Counted from the stretch's first letter, positions 42,492 through 51,952 are shown. The stretch: DNA of 64,000 bases from an uncultured Bacteroidales bacterium (GCA_937896505.1 CALBNP010000104.1:16006-80005), one strand, 5' to 3'. Numbers and translations are program-made. The notes: generated by a model not told the origin, from the sequence alone.

Positions 42492-45227
42492 TCAAAACAA
42501 TTCAAGTTGTTCGCCATCGCCGTTGCGACGTGGCTTATCATCGTCTTTACTTTCAATGTTTTCTGTAGGATTCTCGTAAGCAACGACTTGGTTTTCTTCG
42601 TTTTCCTCTTCGTTATCTTCTTGCGGTTGGGCGTTCTCGTCAAAGTCATCGGGTACTTCGGGCTGGATTGGTTCGAGCCACGAATAGGAGTCGATTTCTC
42701 TGGTTGACAGGCGTTTGCCTTTCGCTTTGTAACTCTTTATTCCGATGAATTCTTCCACATTCAGTTCGTCGTCGGGGAAGCTGTTGCCGGCATCGCTCAC
42801 CTTGTAACTAAGCAGCAAGCGTGGTATGACATCGATGCTGTGACTCAGATACTTAGCTGCTTCGTGTTCGCCAATGAACGAGGTGCGCGTGTTCAGTTTC
42901 GTATCGGCTTCGATGCAGAAACGTTTCAGGTACATCTTCTGCGTTTCGCCTTCGATATAAATGACCGAGAAGATTTCCTCGGCATCGAACTTGCGGATTT
43001 CGATGAGGTCGTCGTCGAAGTGCGTACTGAGGTCGTAGCCCGTGACTTTGAATTCGCCGTTGCTGAAAATCTGCAAGATACGGTCATCGCCCTCGAAAGC
43101 CCCGATGTATTGTCCGCGCTTGTCAGCATTAAGTCGGCGAACGGTGTCGTCATACCAGATGTCGCGTGCAGTGAGTGTCGAGACGCCGTCTTCGCGCTTG
43201 GCGATTTCCTTGACATCGTATTTGGTGAGCAGATTGCCGCGCGCGCTGCGACCTTTCACGGCTAATTCAGCAAAGTTGTAGTCGGTCACTTTGGTCTTCT
43301 GGTTGAAGAGTTTCAGCACCACTTTGATGACTTCGGCTTCGCCATTGGGGTTGCAGGTGAAATAGCGCACCTTCGAGTTGGGCTTGCCTTGCGTGAGGTC
43401 GTATTCCTTGTCACGAGTGACACCCGTCACGGCGAAACGCTTCACAAAGTGTGGACTTCCTGACTTGCCATCGCGATACACCACATTATAAGTAGTACGG
43501 TCATCGTTCTTATGGAATACGCTGACATGTATAACATTCTGACCCACAAATAGTTTCGATTGCAGTTTGGTCACCATGTAAGTACCGTTTTCGTGGAAGA
43601 CGATGATTTCGTCGATGTCGGAGCAATCGCTCACAAACTCGTAGCTTTCCTTGTTCTTTTCGCGTTTCAAGCCCTCGCCAGTGCACACGAAGCCCTCCGA
43701 CTTGTTGACGTAGAGTTTTTCGTTGTTGGCGGCCACGGCCACAGCCGAAATGTTGTCGAAGTTGCGTATCTCGGTCTTGCGTTCGCGTCCCTTGCCATAT
43801 TTTTCCTTGATGTGCAGGAAATAGTTAATCGTGTAATCCACGATATGGTCGAGGTTGTATTTTGTTTCTTCGATTTTGCTCTCAATATCAGCGAGTTGCT
43901 CGTCGGCTTTCTTGATGTCGAACATGGAAATCTTGCGCACAGGCTTCTCGGTGAGTTTCAGAACGTCGTCGCGTGTGATTTCGCGTTTCAACTTGTCGCG
44001 ATAAGGGTCGAAGGCACGTTCCATATCGGTGACTTGTTCGTCCCAGTCCTTGCTCTTACGGTTTTCCATGAGCTTGTAGATGCCTTTCTCGAAGAAAATT
44101 TTCTCCAACGAAATCCAGTGCCAGCGGTCTTCGAGTTCGTCAATCAAGATGCGGAGTTCCCACGACAGCAACTCCATGGTGCGGTCGGTGCTGAGTTTCA
44201 GGATTTCTGAAACGCCCATGAAAGCGGGATGGTCGTTGACGATGACGCAGGCGTTGGGCGAAACCGAAACTTCGCAATCGGTGAAGGCATACAAGGCATC
44301 AATGGTTTGGTCGGGCGAAACGCCAGGATTGAGATAGATGACGATTTCGCAATGCTCAGCCGTGTTATCGTCAATCTTCTTGATTTTGATTTTGCCCTTG
44401 TCGTTGCCTTTCACGATGCTGTCAATCACGCTGCCAGTCGTCGTTCCGTATGGTATCTCGCTAATAACCAACGTCTTTTTGTCAAGTTGGCTGATGCGTG
44501 CGCGGATTCTCACCTTGCCACCACGAAGACCATCATTATAGTTGGTAACGTCCATCAAACCACCCGTTGGGAAATCGGGATAGAGCACGAAAGGCTCATC
44601 CTTCAAATATGATATGGATGCGTCAATCAGTTCGTTGAAGTTGTGCGGCAAGAACTTGGATGCCAGACCCACAGCGATGCCTTCGGTGCCTTGCGCCAAA
44701 AGCAAGGGGAACTTCACGGGAAGCGAGACAGGCTCGGCATTACGGTTGTCGTAGGAACGCGTCCAGTCAGTCGTTTTTGGATTGAAGACCACCTCTTTAG
44801 CGAATTTCGAAAGACGTGCCTCGATGTAACGCGGGGCAGCTGCATCGTCGCCGGTGAGAATGTTGCCGAAGTTACCTTGCATGTCGATAAGCAGGTCTTT
44901 CTGAGCGAGTTGCACCAAAGCATCACCGATGGAAGCATCGCCATGAGGGTGATATTTCATGGTGTTACCCACAATATTGGCCACCTTATTGAAACGACCA
45001 TCGTCCAACTCGTTCATCGAGTGGAGGATGCGGCGCTGTACGGGTTTCAGACCATCTTCAATGGCTGGCACGGCACGCTCCAAAATGACATACGAGGCAT
45101 AGTCCAAGAACCAATTCTCGAACATACCCTTGAGGGGCACAACACGATACTCTTGTTTTTGATTGTCAGCGTTTTGAGCGGTATTTTCACCGCCATTTTC
45201 CAGTTCTTCGTTGTCTTCAAAATCCAT
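42492..45227 (-). CDS. parC: DNA topoisomerase IV subunit A
   Basis: 911-residue type IIA topoisomerase subunit for chromosome decatenation. The breakage-reunion domain shows YASYVILERAVPAIEDGLKPV, YHPHGDASIGDALVQ and the catalytic Tyr in AAPRYIEARL. The C-terminal pinwheel lacks the GyrA-box QSRGGKG found in gyrA at 5425, so it is ParC. The last 80 residues are acidic and Asn/Gln rich. No parE gene is next to it. Confidence 0.93.
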   Translation of the reverse strand: MDFEDNEELENGGENTAQNADNQKQEYRVVPLKGMFENWFLDYASYVILERAVPAIEDGLKPVQRRILHSMNELDDGRFNKVANIVGNTMKYHPHGDASIGDALVQLAQKDLLIDMQGNFGNILTGDDAAAPRYIEARLSKFAKEVVFNPKTTDWTRSYDNRNAEPVSLPVKFPLLLAQGTEGIAVGLASKFLPHNFNELIDASISYLKDEPFVLYPDFPTGGLMDVTNYNDGLRGGKVRIRARISQLDKKTLVISEIPYGTTTGSVIDSIVKGNDKGKIKIKKIDDNTAEHCEIVIYLNPGVSPDQTIDALYAFTDCEVSVSPNACVIVNDHPAFMGVSEILKLSTDRTMELLSWELRILIDELEDRWHWISLEKIFFEKGIYKLMENRKSKDWDEQVTDMERAFDPYRDKLKREITRDDVLKLTEKPVRKISMFDIKKADEQLADIESKIEETKYNLDHIVDYTINYFLHIKEKYGKGRERKTEIRNFDNISAVAVAANNEKLYVNKSEGFVCTGEGLKREKNKESYEFVSDCSDIDEIIVFHENGTYMVTKLQSKLFVGQNVIHVSVFHKNDDRTTYNVVYRDGKSGSPHFVKRFAVTGVTRDKEYDLTQGKPNSKVRYFTCNPNGEAEVIKVVLKLFNQKTKVTDYNFAELAVKGRSARGNLLTKYDVKEIAKREDGVSTLTARDIWYDDTVRRLNADKRGQYIGAFEGDDRILQIFSNGEFKVTGYDLSTHFDDDLIEIRKFDAEEIFSVIYIEGETQKMYLKRFCIEADTKLNTRTSFIGEHEAAKYLSHSIDVIPRLLLSYKVSDAGNSFPDDELNVEEFIGIKSYKAKGKRLSTREIDSYSWLEPIQPEVPDDFDENAQPQEDNEEENEENQVVAYENPTENIESKDDDKPRRNGDGEQLELF

Positions 45228-45360
45228 AAAATCTCCTGTTTTTGCAGCAAAATAGGTTTAAAATTGCAAAGATAGGAAAATTATACTATCTCTTGAGAAA
45301 AGTGAAATTATTACACTACCTTTGTACCTTATTATATGTCTTATAACACACAACTAAATA

Positions 45361-46095
45361 ATGAATATGTACGAAAGACTTCATCAACTGATTAATGATT
45401 TAGAATCAATGAAAAAGGAGCCATTCATTGGCTACGGAAATCCTGACGCCAAGATTCTGATTGTCGGAAAAGAATGCGCAGATCAAGAAAACAGCAACAA
45501 CTGGAATTTATTTTTCAAGCCAAACTTTAAGCAATGGAGGGATAGTTTTAATACGCATGGATTTGGCTTTAAAGATAATGATGGTCTGTCAACTTATAAT
45601 TTTGACAATCATTATTTTCACCCAATCTTTCCCTATTACAGGCAACACCACACAATGAGTCAAAAAGATAACAGACATACTTCCCAAACTTGGTATTATT
45701 ATCAACGGCTTGTGGACATGATTCGAGTTGGCAACGCAAATGAAAGAATAAAGGATAAAGAAAGATGGATTGACTTTTTCAATGATTGTTTCATCACCGA
45801 ACTGAACGACATTTGTCGGCCAAATAACAAAGGGATTGGCAAAAATGGATTGGGTAAAGAGACTGAACGGCACATCCGTGAGCGATTTGATTGGATGCGA
45901 AAAACGAATTTCTTTAACCAATTCCAAGTCGTTATTCTTGCTTGCGGTCCTTACGCAGACGCAATAAAAAAAGATGAAATCTTAAAGAAAGATTTGTTTG
46001 GCGAAGCTTATGTGGTGTATTGTGGTCAATTGTCAAGATGGGACAAGCGATTAGAGGAAAAGATTCCTGAAATCTACAAAAGATTGCATTTCTGA
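45361..46095 (+). CDS. Hypothetical protein, uracil-DNA-glycosylase-like fold
   Basis: 244-residue protein. The segment FIGYGNPDAKILIVGKECAD resembles the first motif of the UDG superfamily (GNPxAKIxxIGE), and VVILACGPYADAIKKDE resembles the later strand-loop. The middle is rich in Trp, Tyr and His with no recognised catalytic residues. Compared with true UDGs the water-activating Asp is not obvious, so enzymatic activity is doubtful. It is isolated and more AT-rich than the flanking parC. Confidence 0.55.
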   Translation: MNMYERLHQLINDLESMKKEPFIGYGNPDAKILIVGKECADQENSNNWNLFFKPNFKQWRDSFNTHGFGFKDNDGLSTYNFDNHYFHPIFPYYRQHHTMSQKDNRHTSQTWYYYQRLVDMIRVGNANERIKDKERWIDFFNDCFITELNDICRPNNKGIGKNGLGKETERHIRERFDWMRKTNFFNQFQVVILACGPYADAIKKDEILKKDLFGEAYVVYCGQLSRWDKRLEEKIPEIYKRLHF

Positions 46096-46111
46096 GCATG
46101 TAATATACGCT

Positions 46112-46187
46112 AAAAACCGAGTTATCGCCGAGTATTTTCAGGTTTTATATGGCGATAACTCGACTTTTTATATTTTTGCATGTGAAA
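46112..46187. repeat. Direct repeat with hairpin, left of ATPase gene (also promoter)
   Basis: Contains a perfect 12-bp inverted repeat, CGAGTTATCGCC (46118..46129) and GGCGATAACTCG (46151..46162), followed by a T-rich tract and the -7 element TATTTTTG (46171..46178) that serves the ATPase gene. Nearly identical to 47624..47701. Confidence 0.88.
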
Positions 46188-46206
46188 TTTCGATAAAATT
46201 GGCTTT

Positions 46207-47619
46207 ATGGCAAAGGAAAACATTGTTGGAAGAGAGAAGGAACAGCAGATGCTTCACGATTATGTCAGTTCTGCAAACGCTGAATTTATTGCAGTTTACG
46301 GACGCCGCCGCATAGGAAAGACTTTTTTAGTCAAGCAATATTTCGACGAGCAGTTCGATTTCTATGTCACAGGCATCTACGACAAAAGCAAAAAAGAGCA
46401 GCTGGCGAATTTCAATAGGCAACTCAACAAATATTCAGGTGCTTATTATCCTTATGTCGATGATTGGTTTGAGGCTTTTACTCAGCTTCAGCACTATTTG
46501 GAGACTTTGCATGACAAACACCGCATCATCGTTTTCCTTGACGAACTGCCTTGGATGGACACGCCACGAAGCAAATTCATTCGAGCATTGGAACTGTTCT
46601 GGAACGAGTGGGCGAGCAACAAGCCGAATGTGAAACTTATTGTTTGCGGGTCGGCAACTACTTGGATGACTAACAAATTGCTTGGAGACAAAGGCGGCTT
46701 GCACAACCGAGTAACACGTCCAATTCGTTTGCGTTCATTTACCCTGAAGGAAACTGAGGAATACCTTATTAAACATGGTTTTGCCAAAGACCGCATTCAG
46801 ATGCTTGAAAGTTATATGGTTTTCGGCGGCACACCATTTTACCTTAGCATGTTGAACCCACGCCTCAGCATGACACAGAATGTCGATGAATTATTTTTTT
46901 CGGAAACAGCGCCATTGCGCGATGAATACGCCTTCCTTTTCCGCTCCTTGTTCAACGACGCACTGGCTTACAGAAGAATCGTTGAAACGTTGGCCAAGAA
47001 AGCCAAAGGCATGACCAAACGTGAAATCATTGAAGAACTGGGAGTTACCGACAATGGCAATCTCACCGAGATATTAGATAACTTGTGCAAGTGTGATTTC
47101 ATAAGGAAATACAGTGCTTTCGGCAAAATAGAGCGCGACATGATGTATCAACTCGTTGACCATTACTGCCTTTTCTATCTGCGCTATGTCCAGCACGACA
47201 ACTCACAAGACCAACACCGTTGGAGTCATACCATCGACAACGGCGCAAAGCAGGCATGGAGCGGTTACGCTTTCGAGCAGGTGTGCTTGCGCCACATCGA
47301 ACAAATCAAGCAAGCCCTTAAAATCGACACGATTCTTAGCGATGTGTGTTCGTGGCAAAATGCCGAGGCACAAATTGACCTTGTCATTGAACGGAACGAT
47401 CACACAATCAACCTGTGTGAAATGAAATACCGTCAAGAACCATTCAGCGTAACGAAAAAGTATTATGAAGAAATGAATAACCGGCGCGAACTCTTCCGAA
47501 AAGCCACCAAGTCAACAAAGGCACTACATCTGACCATTGTAACGCCGTTTGGCATAAAAGACAATGCCCAGGCAAAGGAGATACAAAGCATCGTCACACT
47601 TGACGATTTATACAAATAA
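46207..47619 (+). CDS. ATP-binding protein, archaeal-ATPase/DUF234 family
   Basis: 470-residue protein. P-loop VYGRRRIGKTFLV, Walker B IIVFLDELPWMD, sensor-like VCGSATTWM, a winged-helix region (MTKREIIEELGVTDNGNLTEI) and a C-terminal DUF234/PD-(D/E)xK-like part (EAQIDLVIERNDHTINLCEMKY). These STAND-like ATPases are common in accessory DNA; their role is unknown. The gene is bracketed by two direct hairpin repeats, the first of which also provides its -7 element. Confidence 0.9.
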   Translation: MAKENIVGREKEQQMLHDYVSSANAEFIAVYGRRRIGKTFLVKQYFDEQFDFYVTGIYDKSKKEQLANFNRQLNKYSGAYYPYVDDWFEAFTQLQHYLETLHDKHRIIVFLDELPWMDTPRSKFIRALELFWNEWASNKPNVKLIVCGSATTWMTNKLLGDKGGLHNRVTRPIRLRSFTLKETEEYLIKHGFAKDRIQMLESYMVFGGTPFYLSMLNPRLSMTQNVDELFFSETAPLRDEYAFLFRSLFNDALAYRRIVETLAKKAKGMTKREIIEELGVTDNGNLTEILDNLCKCDFIRKYSAFGKIERDMMYQLVDHYCLFYLRYVQHDNSQDQHRWSHTIDNGAKQAWSGYAFEQVCLRHIEQIKQALKIDTILSDVCSWQNAEAQIDLVIERNDHTINLCEMKYRQEPFSVTKKYYEEMNNRRELFRKATKSTKALHLTIVTPFGIKDNAQAKEIQSIVTLDDLYK

Positions 47620-47623
47620 AGCA

Positions 47624-47701
47624 AAAAAAACGAGTTATCGCCGAGTATTTTCAGTTTTTATATGGCGATAACTCGATTTTTTAATTTTTTTCATGTGAAA
47701 T
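47624..47701. repeat. Direct repeat with hairpin, right of ATPase gene
   Basis: Second copy of the element at 46112..46187, with the same 12-bp arms at 47631..47642 and 47664..47675. The -7 element is disrupted here (the final G is C), so this copy should act only as a terminator. Confidence 0.88.
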
Positions 47702-47729
47702 AACTCAAACCTCTTCGGACAGGAAACAT

Positions 47730-48512
47730 TCAACGATGTCTGTTTCTACGCCTCTCCATCCTCTTCAGGACGATAATACTCACTTCATAGAGCAGGTACA
47801 AAGGAATCGTCACCAAGATTAACGTCATCAAATCGGGTGGCGTGATGATGGCGGCGACAATCATGATGACAATCAGGGCGTATTGTCGGTAATTTGCCAG
47901 CATTTGTGATGTCACGACCTGCAATTTCCCCAAGAAGAAAGCAATGACAGGCAACTGAAACACCAAACCCATGACTAAAGTCAAAGTGGTGAAGGTGCTG
48001 ACGTATGATTTCAAGGTGATGTTGCTTTCAACCATTCCTGAGACACTGTAAGTGCCTAAAAACCTGAAAGAAATGGGGAACAGCACGAAATACGACATCA
48101 GGATGCCGATAATGAACAGCAGATAAACGATGACAGCGACCTGCACAGAGTATTTCTTCTCGTTTTCGTACAAGGCTGGCGTGACGAAACGGAACAATTC
48201 TACCAAAATGTAAGGCGAAGCAGCTAACATGCCCAAGTACAAGGCTGTAGTGATATGCGTCATGAATTGGCTCGACAACTCTGTGGCTATCAAGTTGATA
48301 TGGAACTGGCTAAAAACGAAATCTGAACCAAGGTGATGCAGGGACTTTTCGATGTAGCGATAGGTGACAAAATCCCATTGGCTGGGTGCAAGCAACAGTT
48401 CAAAGGTCTTGTCCTTGAAGCAGAAAATGCCAATCGTCAGCACCATCACCACGGCGATGATACGGAAAAGCATCCGGCGGAGCACGTCAAGATGTCCGCC
48501 GAATGTCATCAT
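47730..48512 (-). CDS. tatC: Sec-independent translocase TatC
   Basis: 260-residue six-helix membrane protein, the receptor for twin-arginine signal peptides. Family motifs: MTFGGHLDVLRRML at the N-terminus, ELFRFVTPALYENEKK, YFVLFPISFRFL, VFQLPVIAFFLG, MIVAAIITPPD and the last helix ILVTIPLYLLYEVSI. The frame is open upstream to 48608 but that would overlap tatA by 77 bp with a Lys-rich non-family sequence, so the ATG at 48512 (or 48509) is preferred. It is the last gene of the CXXX-repeat peptide operon. Confidence 0.92.
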   Translation of the reverse strand: MMTFGGHLDVLRRMLFRIIAVVMVLTIGIFCFKDKTFELLLAPSQWDFVTYRYIEKSLHHLGSDFVFSQFHINLIATELSSQFMTHITTALYLGMLAASPYILVELFRFVTPALYENEKKYSVQVAVIVYLLFIIGILMSYFVLFPISFRFLGTYSVSGMVESNITLKSYVSTFTTLTLVMGLVFQLPVIAFFLGKLQVVTSQMLANYRQYALIVIMIVAAIITPPDLMTLILVTIPLYLLYEVSIIVLKRMERRRNRHR

Positions 48513-48531
48513 GTTCGGGTCTGTAGCCACT

Positions 48532-48753
48532 TTATTGCTCGTCTTTTGGCTCTTCAACTTTTTCTCCTTCTTGCTCAGGCTGCTGCTCTGCTTTTGCTTG
48601 ATCTTCAATAGGTTCGTTCATCCCTTGCTTGAAGCTCTGAACGCCCTTGCCCAAGCCTTTCATCAATTCAGGTACTTTCTTGCCACCGAAGATGAGCAAG
48701 GCCACGCCTGCTATGAGCAATAGTTCCGTTGTGCCGATGAATAACAGCGTCAT
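48532..48753 (-). CDS. tatA: Sec-independent translocase TatA
   Basis: 73-residue single-span protein. Membrane helix [20 protein letters not shown], then the amphipathic helix [21 protein letters not shown] and an acidic tail, typical of TatA/E. It oligomerises to form the Tat pore. Its ATG overlaps the stop of the 89-aa CXXX modification gene (ATGA, 48750..48753), so it is translationally coupled to that operon. No tatB is present, as is usual in Bacteroidetes. Confidence 0.93.
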   Translation of the reverse strand: MTLLFIGTTELLLIAGVALLIFGGKKVPELMKGLGKGVQSFKQGMNEPIEDQAKAEQQPEQEGEKVEEPKDEQ

Positions 48754-49019
48754 GATACCAAATAGATTTCGTTTGTTTCAAAATTGATTTCCCATTTGCC
48801 GTTCTCTGTTGATTCCCACTGGTATTTCTGTGCCATTCTGTCCCACCAGCCTTGGAACTTCGTACCTGTTTCGCCCATATCCTTGACAAGTTTTTCGTAA
48901 AGTTCTGGATTGTCGGCGTTAAGTATTTTTGCCAATTCATTCAGTCCGTTTCTTCTTTCAAAAAGTTGCTGAATCTCATTCTTTTCTTCAGGTGTGACCT
49001 GACCGACTAACTTTTTCAT
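48750..49019 (-). CDS. CXXX repeat peptide modification system accessory protein
   Basis: 89-residue soluble protein ([48 protein letters not shown]). It matches the small protein I recall as a constant partner in CXXX-repeat peptide loci; no catalytic motif is visible. Its likely role is to bind precursor or maturase. It lies between the SPASM-only maturase and tatA, overlapping tatA by 4 bp. Confidence 0.7.
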   Translation of the reverse strand: MKKLVGQVTPEEKNEIQQLFERRNGLNELAKILNADNPELYEKLVKDMGETGTKFQGWWDRMAQKYQWESTENGKWEINFETNEIYLVS

Positions 49020-49052
49020 TGTTGATGTGTTGATTGTTTATTCGTTGAATTG

Positions 49053-50045
49053 TTAAAACTCTTTCCTTACCTCAAACGGATCCAAGTAGTTGATTTCCTT
49101 GATGTCGATTTGGGGCATAAACTCACCGATGTTGCGAATCTCGTTCAGGAGGCTTCGGCTGGCATTGCGTTCGAGATGAGCCATCACGCATTGCTGCCGC
49201 GAAGGTGTGTTGATGTCCCACGTCATTTTTCGGTTGAGCCACAGGCAGCGGCGGCACTGATAGGCATCGCAGTTGCGACACAAAGGCGCGTGGCTGAGTT
49301 GCAGAAGTTGAGGGTTGGGAATTTCCAGACCTTTCTCCAAGTCACCGACCGAGTTGTCAGACGATGGCTGATGATGGTTCAACTGGTTGAACACCTGCAT
49401 TCGCTCGTCATAATAGAAGGCTGGGCATAGATAGAACTTGCCGTTCGGGGCAAGGGTGATATTGCTTATACCCGCCTCGCAGTTGTGCATCTGCTTCAGC
49501 ATCATCCTGTCGGTCAGCAGGTTGAATTGTGGAGATTGGCCCTGCTTGTAAAGTTCAAGCAAAGCATCATGCCATTCGCCCAGCACTTGCTTGTAGGCTT
49601 CGATCTGCTCATCGTTGAAGTTTTCCACATCAGTAATGCAAAGGTTGACGCGCTGGCCATTGGCAAAAAGTTTGGCGATTTTGTCCTTCTGTTTCAACAT
49701 TTCACTGAAGGTCAAGCGAAGAACCAAATTCTTTGTTTCCACTCTTTCAGGGATTTCGTTGGCCACTTCCACATCAGCCTCACTTTCGCCACCAATGCCC
49801 GTAACAGGCTTGCATCCAACAGGATAAATCTTCACATTGTCGATGCTCTCGATGACCGAAGCATATTCTTCGGGCAAGGCATAATCGGGAAAGACATACT
49901 GAATCATCAGGTTATTCTTCATTCCGAAGAGGATGCCTTTCTTGAGGGTTTCAACCAGAATTAAACTACGCTCTTTCAGCGGATTGTCGGCATGGCAATA
50001 TGCCACACTGGTATCATCTAATAATATAACAAGGTATTGCAGCAT
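49053..50045 (-). CDS. CXXX repeat peptide maturase, SPASM-type without radical SAM motif
   Basis: 330-residue protein. It lacks the CxxxCxxC that binds the radical SAM [4Fe-4S] cluster; the N-terminus instead reads LQYLVILLDDTSVAYCHADN. The C-terminal third has a SPASM-like Cys set: HNCEAGISNITLAPNGKFYL followed by CPAFYY, then LCRNCDAYQCRRCLW and QQCVMAH. It is therefore a pseudo-radical-SAM protein with auxiliary iron-sulfur cluster sites, perhaps a precursor-handling or electron-donating partner of the enzyme at 50049. The gap to that gene is 3 bp. Confidence 0.75.
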   Translation of the reverse strand: MLQYLVILLDDTSVAYCHADNPLKERSLILVETLKKGILFGMKNNLMIQYVFPDYALPEEYASVIESIDNVKIYPVGCKPVTGIGGESEADVEVANEIPERVETKNLVLRLTFSEMLKQKDKIAKLFANGQRVNLCITDVENFNDEQIEAYKQVLGEWHDALLELYKQGQSPQFNLLTDRMMLKQMHNCEAGISNITLAPNGKFYLCPAFYYDERMQVFNQLNHHQPSSDNSVGDLEKGLEIPNPQLLQLSHAPLCRNCDAYQCRRCLWLNRKMTWDINTPSRQQCVMAHLERNASRSLLNEIRNIGEFMPQIDIKEINYLDPFEVRKEF

Positions 50046-50048
50046 GGC

Positions 50049-51260
50049 TTAACAGGTTTCGGGTTTCACTTCACGTTTGTTGGCTTCGTATTGCTCGCGC
50101 AGGTCTTCCAGTTCGAGTTTGCGGTAGAGCTTGTTCCAATAGTAGTTGTTGGCGCGCACTCTCGCCTTGTGCATCTTGCAGATGGCTGTGGCGCGTTGGA
50201 AAACGGTATGTGTCTGTGCCGCATCGAAGTTTTCGCCCTGGCACCATGCACAGCCGCTTGCCACCTCACAGTTGATACACTCCTCGGTGCTTTGCGTCGT
50301 GCGGTCGAGGGTGAGGAACGGACGCAATTTGTTCTTGTCGATGCCATCGTGGATGTTTCCGATAATCCATGCTTCCTTATCGCGGAGCGAATACTGCGCA
50401 AAACGGGTGCAAGGATAGAGATTGCCCGCTGCATCCACACTGAGCATCTTACCAGCACCACACCAGTTCTGGTTGTCGTGCGGGTCGATAGGTTTGCCTA
50501 TGCGCTCTGAGAAGAACGAGCAGGCATAATCCTGATAATAGCCTCCATCGATGATAGCATCGGCCAGCTGCATCAGCTGTTCTTCAAAACGGAGGTCGTC
50601 ACCTTCCTGCCAAACGTCCTCGAACACCACATTGATGTTCACTTCGTGGATGCCAAGGCCATAGAGGTGCAGCACACTCTCGGTGATATACGGGATGTCA
50701 GCCGAAGAAATGGTGACCTTGGTGCCGCCACCCTGGAACTGTTCCAACCACAGCGGAATGTTCTTTACAACATCCTTATACGAGCCCTTCTCGGTGATTT
50801 TATACACGCGGTTCAAGTCGTGCTTCTTCTCCGTTCCGTCGATGGTGATGCCGATGGAAAGGTGGTCGCGGTTCTTCTTGATGAAGTCCTGCACGGCCTT
50901 CTCGTGGTAGTTGATGCCGTTGGTGGAGAAAGAGAAACGGTAGCTGTTGAACCAGTGATGGTTGCGGCGGAAGAGTTCCGTCTTGATATAGTCGCAAATC
51001 CTGTCGATAAGCTCGATTTCCAAAAAAGGCTCGCCGCCGATGAAGTCCCACACCACCGACTCGTAAGCGAAATCGGGGTCGGTCTCATGGTCGAGCACAT
51101 AGTCGATGAAGGTCTTTGCCACCTCCCAAGGCATGCGTTCCTTCACATTCTTGCCTACAAGATAGCAATATTTGCAGGCCAACTGGCAGTCCTTGGTGAC
51201 GATGAAGGTGATGTTCTTCGCCATACCGGACTGCCAGGAGTCTTGGTTGTCTTTTATCAT
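50049..51260 (-). CDS. Radical SAM/SPASM peptide maturase, CXXX-repeat target type
   Basis: 403-residue radical SAM enzyme. The SAM cluster motif is CQLACKYCYLV (Cys25, 29, 32); GGEPFLEIELID is the SAM-contacting motif and STNGI follows. The C-terminal SPASM domain has NWCGAGKMLSVDAAGNLYPC, then CINCEVASGCAWCQGEN and CKMH for two further clusters. Enzymes of this type form thioether links from Cys to carbon atoms of acceptor residues. With three Cys-every-four precursors directly upstream (9-bp gap), these peptides are the probable substrates. Confidence 0.88.
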   Translation of the reverse strand: MIKDNQDSWQSGMAKNITFIVTKDCQLACKYCYLVGKNVKERMPWEVAKTFIDYVLDHETDPDFAYESVVWDFIGGEPFLEIELIDRICDYIKTELFRRNHHWFNSYRFSFSTNGINYHEKAVQDFIKKNRDHLSIGITIDGTEKKHDLNRVYKITEKGSYKDVVKNIPLWLEQFQGGGTKVTISSADIPYITESVLHLYGLGIHEVNINVVFEDVWQEGDDLRFEEQLMQLADAIIDGGYYQDYACSFFSERIGKPIDPHDNQNWCGAGKMLSVDAAGNLYPCTRFAQYSLRDKEAWIIGNIHDGIDKNKLRPFLTLDRTTQSTEECINCEVASGCAWCQGENFDAAQTHTVFQRATAICKMHKARVRANNYYWNKLYRKLELEDLREQYEANKREVKPETC

Positions 51261-51269
51261 TAGTAATCG

Positions 51270-51593
51270 CTATTTGATATGGTTTTTACAACTATTTGTG
51301 CAGGTGTATTCACATGTAGATTGGCAACCTCCATAGCAGCTGCCTGCACATGTTCCAGAACAGCTACTGTCGCAATTATCTGCGCATTGTCTATAACAGT
51401 CATCAGCACATTGTCTATCGCAATCTCCTCTACAAGATCCATAACATCCCCCCGTACAACTACAGCCCAAAGATTCAGCTTCGGCTATTATAGGAGCACC
51501 ATTTATTATTGTAAGCAATCCTATTAGAGGCAGGGTTTTTTGTGCAAGTCGTTTAAAGAAGACTCTTCGATTTTGTATTTCTTTGTTTTCCAT
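51270..51593 (-). CDS. CXXX-repeat precursor peptide A with Tat signal
   Basis: 107 residues. Leader MENKEIQNRRVFFKRLAQKT has a twin-arginine motif (NRRVFFK, Arg9-Arg10), followed by a hydrophobic stretch (LPLIGLLTIINGAPII) and a likely AEA cleavage site. The core holds 16 Cys, 15 of them exactly four residues apart (CTGG, CYGS, CRGD, CDRQ, CADD and so on), ending CTNSCKNHIK. Inter-Cys residues are rich in Gly, Ser, Asp and Thr. The third and last precursor of the operon. Confidence 0.88.
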   Translation of the reverse strand: MENKEIQNRRVFFKRLAQKTLPLIGLLTIINGAPIIAEAESLGCSCTGGCYGSCRGDCDRQCADDCYRQCADNCDSSCSGTCAGSCYGGCQSTCEYTCTNSCKNHIK

Positions 51594-51608
51594 AGCGTTT
51601 TTCTTCCA

Positions 51609-51875
51609 TTAAATTGAACTACCTTTGCAAGTTTTGGAACAACTATAATTACAGGTGTTTCTACAACCATTCTTACAAGTATCTAAACAACTCGTTTTAC
51701 AAGACCCTAAACAACCATTGTAACAAGTATTATAGCAACCTCCATTACAATCGATAGCTTCTGCTATTGAGAATATTGGATTAATAGAAACAACGATAGC
51801 GCCTAATATTGGCAATGTTCTTTGGGCAACATGTTTAAAGAACTCTCGTCGCGATTGCGTTTTATTGATCTTCAT
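51609..51875 (-). CDS. CXXX-repeat precursor peptide B with Tat signal
   Basis: 88 residues. Leader MKINKTQSRREFFKHVAQRT is the best twin-arginine motif of the three (SRREFFK, Arg9-Arg10), then LPILGAIVVSINPIFSIAEA. The core has 11 Cys, all at a strict spacing of four (CNGG, CYNT, CYNG, CLGS, CKTS, CLDT and so on) and ends SKTCKGSSI. It lacks Asp in most positions and is Asn/Lys rich, unlike precursor A. Confidence 0.88.
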   Translation of the reverse strand: MKINKTQSRREFFKHVAQRTLPILGAIVVSINPIFSIAEAIDCNGGCYNTCYNGCLGSCKTSCLDTCKNGCRNTCNYSCSKTCKGSSI

Positions 51876-51952
51876 AACTGACAGTTTTTATGTAGGGAAG
51901 TAAAGTATAGGTGTATAGATAGATTCCTTTCCTGCAACGATTAAAGTTCGTA

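Noticed and set aside
48513..48608. Longer tatC N-terminus overlapping tatA
   Set aside because: The extra 32 residues are Lys/Ser-rich and unlike TatC N-termini. Two adjacent Met codons at 48512 and 48509 precede the conserved segment.
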